DNA from: Topomyia yanbarensis
Lineage: Eukaryota; Arthropoda; Insecta; Diptera; Culicidae
Reading direction: 5' to 3'
Length of the DNA: 64,000 nucleotides
Assembly (NCBI RefSeq): GCF_030247195.1
Contig: NC_080672.1
Span: 4,216,001-4,280,000, forward strand
A program made the position numbers and the translations under genes. Positions 23,895-33,766 of the stretch are shown here, in pieces. The stretch's first letter is position 1; every line of letters starts with the position of its first letter. The notes below the pieces were generated by a model, which ran no database searches, was not told the origin of the DNA, and was given only the letters and a program-made list of their open reading frames with translations.

Positions 23895-24320
23895 CACTCA
23901 GGTTTTTTTTTACGCGGGGGATACGAGCCGCGTAAATGAAAACCGCGTAAATGAAAACCGCGTAAATTTCAAAATCCGCGTAAATGAAAACCGCGTAAAT
24001 TTCAAAATCCGCGTAAATGAAAACCGCGTAAATTTCAAAATCCGCGTAAATGAAGACCACTTAAATTTAAGAATCCGCGATAAAGGGGACCTCATTGATG
24101 TATACCGCGTAAATTCCAAAATCCGCGTACATGAAAACCGCGTAAATTTCAAAAACCGCGTAAATGAAAACCGCGTAAATTTCAAAATCCGCGTAAATGA
24201 AAACCGCGTAAATTTCAAAATCCGCGTAAATGAAAACCGCGTAAATTTCAAAATCTGCGTAAAAAAAACCGCGTAAAAAAATACCGCGCAAAAAAAACCG
24301 CGTAAAAAAAAACTTGAGTG
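23895..24320. mobile_element. MITE composed of a GCGTAAAT minisatellite, TA-flanked
   Basis: Ends read CACTCAGGTTTTTTTTTACG inward on the left and CACTCAAGTTTTTTTTTACG on the right, each next to a TA (23893-23894 and 24321-24322), as in Tc1/mariner-type insertions. Nearly the whole interior alternates CCGCGTAAATGAAAA and CCGCGTAAATTTCAAAAT, a composite unit of about 33 bp, with variant units near 24050-24125. The repetitive NENRVNFKIRV-type open frames on both strands are by-products of the repeat. Confidence 0.85.
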
Positions 24321-24322
24321 TA

Positions 24323-25239
24323 TCTAGGAATAATTAGTTTTTTCTATGTATCCTTTGTAACCGATTCCACTTTTCTATACAGCTACACTTTTAAAGGCCG
24401 TATCGCAAGTTCGGACCCATTTGAAATCACCCTGGGTTGCTGGGGACCCCCACGGACAAACATCGACTTTGTATGCTATCAATGTATTACCTTAAGTTTG
24501 TTAGGAAACAAGACTAGAAATTTCAGTTCAATTTTTCTTCGCGGATCCCCAGCAACGACTTCACGGCCCCCTAGGGGTCCGCGGACCAGAATCACTATTA
24601 TAGATTGTTCTAGAAAATGATTTTATTCACCTGGAGCAATCTATCAAAAATTATCATTATTGGATACCTATATGATGGCATTGGATAGAGGTGACTTTCG
24701 CAAGCCTAAGCTCTGAAACCTGTAAGTAAATATTCCAAAACTCGGGCTAATACGAAAGGATTTGAAGTTGCGTTATTTGACCAGAGTTCCACTTTTGTTT
24801 TCCATATTCACACATCCCGACACTAAACGATCACTTCGGCAAGAACTGAAGTAACCGTTTCCTTTGTTCTTGAGACAATGCAAGCCGGATATAAGATAAC
24901 CCTTTTCGTTCGTTTCGTTTCGAACTAAAGTAGAAAATATATTGGATACAGCGACTGCTGTTCAAATCGGCCCTTCAGATAGATGCTATAATACAGTAAT
25001 TTCTCCAAGATCTTCTATACAGTTGAAACATTAGACATTTTACCAGCATGGGTTCAGAGCATTTTGCACAGCAATGCAAAGTATTTTGATTCGAGAGCAA
25101 TATTTAAATGTCCCTGAGGGTTTTTGCAGGCACCGTTTCAAAAAAAAAATGTTGCTCGAGATCTCTGTTGTGTACAGCAAAACACTCCGCGAAAAAATAC
25201 AGGGAATAATCTATTCTTCACAAAAAAGAATATAACTGT
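24323..25239. other. unrecognised sequence with a small hairpin
   Basis: Around 24433-24555 an inverted pair GTTGCTGGGGA / TCCCCAGCAAC with further CCCC/GGGG tracts could form a stem. Otherwise nothing recognised. Confidence 0.35.
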
Positions 25240-25243
25240 TTAA

Positions 25244-25753
25244 CCCTTTCATGCCCGACTTTTTTCTAGTCCATGTAGGGTTTCAAAATTATTTTTCCTT
25301 GAAAACGGTAAAATCAAGAAACACAAAAAGTCTTATTTCATAAAGTTAGGTGCTTCCCTTGTAGTGCTAGAAGCTGCTCAATTTTTACCTTCCAATGCTC
25401 AATACAATTCTCCTAGAATATTTACAATAGTCCAATTGCATGGAAAACGTCAGACTAAATTGATAAGTTTTATCAGTTTTCAAAACTACTGCACCATTAC
25501 GAAGATATATGAAAGTTTGATTTTCCGTCGTCAACGTAAACTGTCCCTGGCAGCACTGCTCCAGCAGAATCCATTCAGACTAATTGTAATAACTTCAGTT
25601 CTAGAGCTGATCCTTGTAACTGTTAATGCTCAAATGAAAGGCAATAGTCACATTTATTAGCCTTACTTCTTTTTGCGAGCATATCTTGCCTCAATCAAAA
25701 GTTATAGCTGTTTAAAAACGTTGTGGTCCATAAACAACATGGGCATGAATGGG
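25244..25753. mobile_element. piggyBac-type MITE, 510 bp
   Basis: Flanked by TTAA on both sides (25240-25243 and 25754-25757). Ends are CCCTTTCATGCCC and the complement GGGCATGAATGGG, with second imperfect inverted blocks around GTCCAT just inside. TTAA duplication with CCC-starting ends is the signature of piggyBac-superfamily elements. The only open frame (25364-25660, 98 residues) resembles no transposase. Confidence 0.85.
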
Positions 25754-25757
25754 TTAA

Positions 25758-26809
25758 AAAGTTGTTAATGTTTCAAAAAATAAAAAATTTATGTTAAAAA
25801 CTAAAACTACAAAAACTTGTTATTTTTAAAACTTCTATTTTTTGCCAACCAAAGTCTGAAGAAAATGGAAACATATTGAATGTGGTTGCATCGCGGAGAA
25901 ATAATTGGTAAAAATGTTTTTCTTGCAAGAGCTGTAAACATGCTTCAAAATTTGATAATAACTGGCAGACAAAAACATAATTTTATTGCAGAATACGATT
26001 CTCATTGTCAATCAAAATGCTCGTAATGCTCGTAAAATTTACAAAATCTGTAAGATTTCGAGATATTTTAAACTTTGTTTTCTTTCATTATTTTTCTTTC
26101 TTGTGCTACTCTGTATCACATATTACAATTGAAGACGAAACGGGAAATGTTACCCCCTAAAACACTGCTTAAAGTCTATTACAACGGATCGCAATTCTGA
26201 TTGTGATATTGAGTGTACGGTTTGCGAAATCTTGGGCGTAGTTATGCGTGGATGATCGCGAATGTATGTTCGTCTTTGTGTATCATCGTGAAGGGCTCGA
26301 ACGGTTGTATGTTAACGTATTTGATCGCGTGGGCGTTTGTTTGTTGCGCGGACAATAAGGCGCGTATGCTAGTGTGTAACTTCGTGTGTATAAATTCGAT
26401 TTTATATCCGTGTAGCCATTCGCATATTTGCGTGTAGTCTTGAAAAATCGCGCGCGGACCGTGAATCTGATACTTTATTTGCAGTGTATAGTTCAGATGC
26501 TATAAGAGAGTGACTTCTCCCATAACTCTCGAGTTCCCGTAGACTAATTTTTCAGAAGCCATGGCAAAAGAGGTAACTCCAAAAGAATTACTCTTTTATT
26601 CGTTCCAGCGTGATAATCTACGTAAAATGAAATCATCCCAATAACTGAAATAGAATATACAACACAATTTATATTATGTCATAATTTCATAAAAGCTCCT
26701 GAAACCGCGCAGAGTAAGCGCACAACATTATAGTCAAAGAAGCTGCTTCTTTGCACAAGAAGAAATTGTTTACTGAATATAATAAAAAAATACGTGTCCA
26801 CGCATTTTG
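25758..26809. other. unrecognised sequence
   Basis: 25760-26150 is very AT-rich. 26160-26470 is rich in CG and GTGTG steps and differs in composition from its flanks; no reliable ORF or inverted ends. Confidence 0.35.
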
Positions 26810-26817
26810 CGCTTATG

Positions 26818-28038
26818 CTTAGGGTTCGCAGTACCTATCCTTTTTGGCGGGAACCGGTACTACGGTACTGAAGCCCTCAGTACCGGTAGTACCGGTAAAG
26901 TACCGGTACTCGAATATTTTTTTAAAAAATCTAAAAAAGCTTCAAAGTGAAATTGATTGCTTAAACTGATGGCCTTATTCTCAGATGATTGATTTGTGCT
27001 GATCAAAAAAACATGTTTATTGTTTTTAATTGCTGCGGAATGGCATAACTTATTTCAGCAGAAAATATTGTTGTTGTTTGTTTTGTTTATTTCAATTATA
27101 GATGTTTTAACCTTAAGGTCATTCGCCTCTTCGGGTTAGAAAAATCTCTTAAGAAAAATTTCTAACCCTATGTGTGGGGTCGGGACTCGAACCCAGGTGC
27201 GCTGCGTACAAGGCAATCGATTTACCAACGCTACGCCCACCCCCTTAGAAAATATTTTTCGTATGCGGCACCCTCTTTTATTTCGAAATCTGGGCCACTT
27301 AGAAATCAATAACTGCTAAGCGATGCGACTTTCGTCGTATTCAACAGATGGTAAATGTAAGAAACTCTGTTAACAACAGTAAATCAAAGCGAGAATGGCA
27401 GTAAATCCGAGTAGGTTACTCGCATTTCTTTTCTTGCTTTTCTGTAAACCTCGACGTTTATGTCGTTTGTCTATTATTCTCTAATGCATATCAAGGCTCT
27501 TTGCTTTCCTGTAAACTATGGAGTTTTGCTGAATTTTCCGATCACCAATAATTACAAATCGCCCCATTAGAAGCAGTTCACCAAGTCTAAAATTGTTAGC
27601 TACTAAATCGCTGTTCGTTCTTTTATAGTGAAGGTTTAAGAGCAAACCAACTACAGACATGACTTAGACCATAGCCTTACTACGCGCCACCCAGTGAATA
27701 ATGGAAACCAATCATAATGTCGCTAATAAAAATCATAGCAAATTTTTACGTCTATTACGCTAGATGTGAATATTTTGAAATTTAGTACAAGATCGTTAAA
27801 ATTTAATTTGGACAAAATAGCGCAGGAATTTAAATATACCGTTCAGTACAACGGGAGCTAGTAATATTTAATATTATTTTGAAACAGGTCCCCCTAGAGT
27901 CCATATATTTTTCATAAAAAATTGCATGGTACCGAAAATACCGGTACTGAAATTTGTTCAGTACCGGTATTACGGTACCAAAAATGGGTCTGTATTCCCG
28001 GGATTTTCGGTACCGGTATTACCGGTACCACAACCCTA
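26818..28038. mobile_element. hAT-like element with GGTACCGGTA subterminal repeats
   Basis: The left end has TAGGGTTCGCAGTACC and the right end is the complement of TAGGGTTGTGGTACC. Both ends are packed with short inverted and direct copies of GTACCGGTA. Flanks CGCTTATG (26810-26817) and CGCTTATC (28039-28046) match at 7 of 8 bases, supporting an 8-bp duplication. The interior has no transposase and contains a SINE. Confidence 0.7.
27085..27244 (-). mobile_element. tRNA-derived SINE, Feilai type
   Basis: On the minus strand it begins GGGGGTGGGCGTAGCGTTGG, contains a pol III box A (TAGCGTTGGTAAA, 27233-27221) and box B (GGTTCGAGTCCCG, 27193-27181), then a tRNA-unrelated part with TAGGGTTAGAAATTT and AACCCGAAGAGGCGAATGAC. 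This agrees with what I know of the Feilai SINE of Aedes. It lies inside the hAT-like element. It is not a functional tRNA because no acceptor stem pairing or complete cloverleaf is formed. Confidence 0.8.
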
Positions 28039-28046
28039 CGCTTATC

Positions 28047-28850
28047 ATGTTCCTTGTGTGTATCAAGCTGCCCGATCAGTTTATCTGGCTGAAAATCCAA
28101 CGTAAAATTAAATACTCTATTGTACTTAACAGCGTCCTTTCTGGATCTAATGTTCTTCGAGTACGTTAAAATTTTCGGGTCAACCTTTCAAACAAAATAA
28201 AAGGAAAAACCTATTAAGTTATGTAAATGGAAATTTGAAGAAATCTCCAGAATCCAGAATCTACTGCTGATTATAATTATATTATGTCTCAGAACTACAG
28301 AATACATTCGAACTGCAGCGGTAATAATTTGGTTCTGAAAAAGATCAAAAATAGAAAATGTATAATCCGGATTATTTTGAGATACCTTCACAGAAGGCAA
28401 ACTGAGTTGAACCAAATGTGAATACCGAGCAATATATTTTTCATCACGGAAATTTATCGGGTAAATTGTGTTTCGACTTAGATAGATCAACTTGGTGGCT
28501 GCTAGACACTGAATTTAAAAATTTCACCCAACTTGAATGAACGGTTTAAACAACTAGTCGAGACGGATACATAGCTGTTCAATTTTTTCACTCATATTAG
28601 AAAAAATCTTAAAGTTTACCTAGTCTCAAAGCTCATAAGAATATTTACAAAAATCGATTTTTTTATCACTCTTGTGCACTGGTTTCCTTTTTCTAACAAA
28701 AATGCATTTTTGGAACCTGGGAAACGAGTTTGCAACGTTGTTTAGTTATTTTCCGAATTTTTGTTATCCTGGGAGTACTTCCACTTCCACTGAGGTTGAA
28801 AATTCCGTACAAATTCCGGACAAATCCGTACAAGTATTTTTTCGTTATGT
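28047..28850. other. unrecognised AT-rich sequence
   Basis: No gene or clear element identified. Confidence 0.35.
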
Positions 28851-29102
28851 TACTATGTTTTAATTGCCGCAAGGTTCTACTGTATCGATTTTGTTGGCTA
28901 TTTTCGGCAAATTTGAGACTAAGAGAAACGAAAGCAATGAAATTGAAAGACGGATAGGTATTCTAGAGCGAATCAGTTATAAACTTAGAACGGAAAACTA
29001 GAACTAGGCAGGCTCATATGGGCATGATCGAAAGGAAATGTGAAGAATTCTTTGCCTTATGCAGAGTAGGAGTTGGGCGTTGCACCCAAGTCTACCGCAT
29101 GG
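28851..29102. mobile_element. MITE, family A copy 2
   Basis: Begins TACTATGTTTTAATTGCCGC and runs through TTGATTTTGTTGGCTATTTT-like sequence, the ATTCTAGAGCGAATCAG block and a GGAGTTGGGCGTTGCACCC block. It matches copy 1 very closely for about 150 bp in the same orientation and the 48-kb copy in its interior. The second inverted arm is missing, so it is truncated at its right, directly before the BEL/Pao gag. Confidence 0.7.
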
Positions 29103-29119
29103 TCTATGGTAGAACATAA

Positions 29120-30815
29120 CTCATCATCATGTTTTACCGCCGGCGTCGGCGAAAAAAACGGCACCGCAAACCTTATCTAAAGCTTTACCAATATTCTCCA
29201 AAGACCCCGAGAATTGGCCCCTATTTTTGCAACATTTGAGAGTAGCACCGAAATGTGCGGGTCTATAGCTATCAACGAGGAGAACATATTTCGCCTAAGA
29301 CGCTGTCTAAAAGACAAACCCTTCGACGCAACACGAAACTAGCTGCTACACCCAGCCATTGGTACGGTAATGTCTACACTGAAAACCTTATTCGGGCGAC
29401 CTAACCTTATCCTTGAGGCAACGATGCAGAAGATTCTAGACATACCACCACCGAAAATCGAAAAACTTAATACAATGATCAACTTCACCGTATCAGTACA
29501 CAACTTATGCGCTACTATACAGGCCTGCGAGCTAGACGAGTATTACTATAACGCAACAATCCTTCAGGAACTAGAAGAAGAAGAACCAAGCATTTTTAAA
29601 CGTCCACTCCGGGCACCTGTCGGAGAACCCGCATGAGCCAGCGACAGATGAATGTATGGTATGCAAAGTGGATAGCGAGACTGCGCTGAAAAGTATTGAG
29701 AGTCCGCAAACTTTGTCGTGAGTGTCTAAGACAGCATTTCAGGTAATATTTCTGAACTCGAAACTTTTGAAAGGACCCGACCTACTCAATTCTCTAGTTT
29801 CGGCACTGTATAAGTTTCGACGAGAATATAAGATCGCCATTACGACGAACATACGCGAGATGTTCCATCAGTGAGTGAGAATGAACGAGAATGACCAACA
29901 CTGGCAGAGATTTTTCTGGCCCGCCGCAGAACCCAGAGGCAAGCCTCATGAATATATTATGACAGTCCTGAGCTTCGCGGCAACCTGCTCCCCAGCCACA
30001 ACCGAATACTGCATGAACCTTAATGCCCAACGATTCGCCAAAGAATTCCCACGTGCTGTAGAGCGTGGAACAGGCCGTTAAACTGGCTTAAGAAGTCCGC
30101 CACATTAATTCTCACGCAGGATTCGAGATAAGAAACTGGCACTCAAATTCCAAGTATCTGCTGGAAAAACTCGACGCTAAACCGCACGTCGGAAAGAGCC
30201 TCATCATAGATTCAGAGACTGCCATCGAAAAAATACTTGGCATGTGGTGGGCTACGAAAACAGACTGCTAGAGAACTCCTTCGAACACTTCCTAATGTAT
30301 CTGAAAGTGCTTTTACAGGAAATATGGAGATCAGGTGTAGGCTGGGACGAGAAGATTAGCGGCAATCTTCTGGATAAATGGAGGATGTGACTTCGAGTGC
30401 TTCCAGGCGTGCGATCAGTTGCACTACCTAGGTGGTATTTGGTTTGGCATGCAGTCATCTGGTATAATAAAACAGTAGCTGTCTATTTATCCGACGTTTC
30501 GGCTCATGTATTTTGCCTTCTTCCGGGAATCATAGGGAAGAAGGCAAAATACATGAGCCGAAACGTCGGATAAATAGACAGCTACTGTTTTATTATACCA
30601 GATGACTGCATGCCGAACCAAATAACATCTGAAATTCAAATCAGTCGACCTGACTAAGTACCTAGGTGGTACCGCAAACATACCTCAGCGTCTGATGAAA
30701 CGACGACAATCGAACTCCAAACCTTCGGGGATGCGAGTGAGAGCGGCTTCGCAGCGGTGTCGCGTTTGGGGTTAACCCCCCCCCAAACCAAAATTAATGA
30801 GTTTAATTTAAAAAA
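29120..30815 (+). pseudogene. BEL/Pao gag-pol remnant
   Basis: Gag part (about 29195-29650): LPIFSKDPENWPLF, NIFRLRRCLKDKPFDATRN, LLHPAIGTV, then the open frame at 29370-29636 (TLKTLFGRPNLILEA, INFTVSVHNLCATIQ), which is the DUF1759-type Gag region of BEL/Pao. Protease and the rest of Gag are missing. RT part (29765-30420): LLKGPDLLNSL, then ITTNIREMFHQ, SFAATCSPATTEY, RFAKEFPRAVE, GFEIRNWHSNSKYLLEKL, KILGMWWATKTD and FLMYLKVLLQEIWRSGVGWD. A hairpin element interrupts at 30437. RNase H start at 30624-30770: TSEIQISRPD and LQTFGDASESGFAAVS. Many stops and frameshifts; the region with the catalytic DD pair is deleted after AVERG. Not functional. Confidence 0.85.
30437..30623. mobile_element. 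88-bp-arm hairpin MITE inside the BEL/Pao RT
   Basis: Arms 30437-30524 and 30536-30623 are reverse complements with one visible mismatch, separated by 11 bp. Outer ends read ATTTGGTT(T/C)GGCATGC. Each arm includes CCGACGTTTCGGCTCATGTA. The BEL/Pao reading frame stops at VRSVALPRWY before it and resumes TSEIQISRPD after it. Confidence 0.9.
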
Positions 30816-30821
30816 AACCTG

Positions 30822-31839
30822 TTTTAATCCACCTAGAGGTGCAATTGTGCCTTTCTCATTTCTCCAAACTATGATTTAATAGCTGGTTCGTACAATATAA
30901 CATTATGGAAATGTCTTTCATTCTTATTACACTTGGTAAGTATATATAAGAGCACCTTTTGCATTCATCGCGGTATCGGTTTGAATCGGAGTTTTCTATG
31001 TGATCGCACTCCACAACCCGTAACTCCGGAGCCGGAAGTCGGATGGGGATGGAATTTAATATCAGTTTCCAGGGACGCAACACCTTTTATTTGAGACTAA
31101 GTTGACCAAATCGGTCTAGCCATTTTCGAGAAACCAATATAACCGTTATTCTGAATTTGGATGCTTCCGGATCCGTCGATGGTGGCCAGTGTGGCCAAAG
31201 AGACTTTGAATGACTGTTGGTGAACTAGATTTACAAATTCAACAGTTGTGTTCACATTTTGGAAAAAAAATCACCTTTTTACATTCATCGCAGAATTCGT
31301 TAGAATCGGGATTTGCTGCGTGATCGTACGTATCACCCTGTAATTCAGGAACCAGAACTCGGATCCACACAAAATTCAACAACAGCTAATGGACCTTTCA
31401 TTTAAAATCAAGTTTGTCAAAATCGGTTCAGAAAATTCCGAGAAACCGATGTGGACAAATCAACAAATTTTGTTTTGTAACCATACTCTTCAACTCGTAA
31501 TCCGGAACAGGATGTCGGTTGAAAATTAAATTCAATAGCAACCTATGGGAATATTATACCTTTCATCTGAATCTTAGTTTGTAAAAATCCGTTCAGCCAT
31601 TTCCGAGAAACCGATGTGGACATTTTGTAAACAAATCTGCACATACACACATACATACATACATGCATACATACACACATACATACATACACACATACAT
31701 ACACACATACATACACACAGATATTTTGCGATCTCGGCGAACTGAGTCGAATGTTATATGAGACTCGGCCCTCCGGGCCTCGGTTAGAAAGTCGGTTTTT
31801 GGAGCAATTGCATAACCTTTCTATATAAGAAAGGCAAAA
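30822..31839. repeat. long dispersed repeat, copy 1
   Basis: Starts TTTTAATCCACCTAGAGGTG then CAATTGTGCCTTTCTCATTT and ends with AACCTTTCTATATAAGAAAG followed by GCAAAA. Interior repeats the motif AAATCGGTTCAG-CCATTTCCGAG, CCGTAACTCCGGA(G/A)CCGGA and a (CATA)n tract (31627-31720), followed by GACTCGGCCCTCCGGGCCTC. The TTTTGCCTTTC-like ends point to a DNA element with short inverted termini; no protein. It enters the BEL/Pao RNase H remnant. Confidence 0.7.
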
Positions 31840-32095
31840 GAATAATATTTAATTAGCTTAATAAGCATAAGTTCAATGTTATCTTCATGTGATTATAATT
31901 TGGAAAGGTTGGTGGAATGGGTTTGAACATGTAGGGAATGGGAGGTTAGTAGAGTGGGAGTGGAGGATGCGTCAGAAATCCTTCATCTTATTTTGGTATA
32001 CGGGGTGGATGAAGGAAATGCGGGCGTGAGGGTGGTCCAAGAGGAGGGGAGTGATGAAGGAGGGAGGTGCAAGGGCAAGGCGGAGGGGGGGGGGC

Positions 32096-33020
32096 GGCGA
32101 CGCAATACTCAACTGCATATTTTGCCTTCCATTTGAGACTTGGTTTGAGAAAATCGGTTCAGTCATCACCGATGAACCGATGTGACTTTAATTGTGGAAT
32201 ATGCCCGAAATTCCGGACTTCCGGAATCGTCGATAGTGGACAATATATTCAAAGAATGTTTGATAGGCAATCAGTGATCTAGATCTGCGATTAGAAGTTA
32301 TTTAGTGACCATTTCAATAGTTTTTAGCCTCTGAGGTATTACGATTGTACCGATTTATATAGAAAATTCCAGTGTATCCTTACCAACACCCCTGTAACTC
32401 CGGAAGCAAGAGTCAGAACCGAATGAAATTCAGCAGCAGTCAATGGCATTACTGTATCTTTCATTTGAAATCAAATTTGTAAAAATCGGTAGAGAATTCG
32501 TTGTGGAATGGGTGTGATATTAGTTTAGGAACTTGGCGGGTTCCCCGGGGGCGTCATGAACCGTCATAGGTGGCCAATGTGGTCAAAGCTGCTTTGATTG
32601 ATCATTAGTGATCCAGACCCGCAAACTAGAGTAATGTTACATCAATTTTAATATGTTTTACATCATTTGAACATCATGGTGGTACCAGTTTATATGGGAA
32701 TTTGCTGTGTGACCGCACTTTTCAACCCGTAACTCCGGAACCGGAAGTCGGATCAACTAAAAATTCAATAGCAGCTTATGGGAGCGTTATACCTTTCAGA
32801 TGAAACTAAGTTTGCGAAAATCGGTTCAGCCATCTCTGAGAAAATTGTGTGAGTTTAAATGACACACACACATACACACACACATACATACACACACAGA
32901 CATTTGCCGATCTCGACGAACTGAATCGAATGGTGTATGACACTCGGCCCTCCGGGCCTTGGTTAAAAAGTCGATTTTAACAGTAATTGCATAGCCTTTC
33001 TTTATATGAGAAAGGCAAAA
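32096..33020. repeat. long dispersed repeat, copy 2
   Basis: Same family as 30822-31839: AATCGGTTCAG, CCGTAACTCCGGAACCGGA, (ACAC/CATA) tract at about 32863-32898, GACACTCGGCCCTCCGGGCC and terminal TTTCTTTATATGAGAAAGGC. The left boundary is unclear because a G-rich segment (31850-32095) lies between the copies. Confidence 0.6.
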
Positions 33021-33415
33021 CGATTTAGCACACGAAAATTAATATACACAAATTTTAAGAACCATTTAGAAAAGAAAATATTTTTGAGACACCCTAATGA
33101 ATAGTAAATGTTTATTTTTGAAATGTTTTGATATCGAAAACGAATTCAGCGTACCGAAATTACATAAAAACGTCCTATATGAACCGATACGAAAAAGTTT
33201 GGACTTTAGTCCACATTTTGTTCTAAGTTGTGCCACTGTGCACTAAATTGGCTCCATAAGTTTTATGCAAAATATGGACTTGCTTAGTTACTTCTGGTTT
33301 ACTCACAACAATTTTTGAGTTTGTATGTCTGTATGCCTTCAAAAAATAACTTTATCTGGTGCAATTTTTTACAAAAATCAACACTTTTTGCGCGACTTGG
33401 TGGAATGTCACAATT

Positions 33416-33766
33416 AAAAGATATATGTCTTCCGTTTAATTCCAGTATAACATAATATTAATAATTTTTTTTTCATTTTTGATTAACGACTAAGGGTCAA
33501 TTAATTTTTCATTTTTTATGTTGTAACGACACTGGGAGGTGTGAAATATTTTTCTATATTAAGAGCCATAGTACGCAAAGAAGAGCAAGGAGTTGAAGGA
33601 AGGAAGTTTAGAAAAGCATGGAATGGGGTTAAACGAGCTAGCTTAGAATTTCCCGACAACGATGCCTTCAAGTCCCTTGCACAATAAATGCCGTTACAAC
33701 ATAAACAAATTAATTATAATTAGTGTATTATAGCGGAATTGAACGGAAGACATCTGTCGTAAAAGA
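33416..33766. mobile_element. foldback element
   Basis: Left block about 33416-33537 (ATATGTCTTCCGTTTAATTC ... ATGTTGTAACGACACT) and right block about 33680-33766 (complement of CAGATGTCTTCCGTTCAATTC ... ATGTTGTAACGGCATT) are inverted and diverged. The centre, 33540-33680, has no recognised gene. Confidence 0.6.

Noticed and set aside
23887..24291. Repetitive proteins (NENRVNFKIRV and FTRFSFTRILK types) on both strands
   Set aside because: By-products of the CCGCGTAAAT minisatellite; same repeat seen in opposite frames.
23895..24320. A CRISPR-like array
   Set aside because: Regular repeats but no unique spacers, terminal inverted repeats present, and the context is a eukaryotic transposon landscape.
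25364..25660. 98-residue frame inside the piggyBac-type MITE as a gene
   Set aside because: No domain, no similarity I recognise, and it sits in a non-autonomous element.
27181..27244. A tRNA gene
   Set aside because: Box A and B are present but no acceptor stem or full cloverleaf; the tail is that of a SINE.
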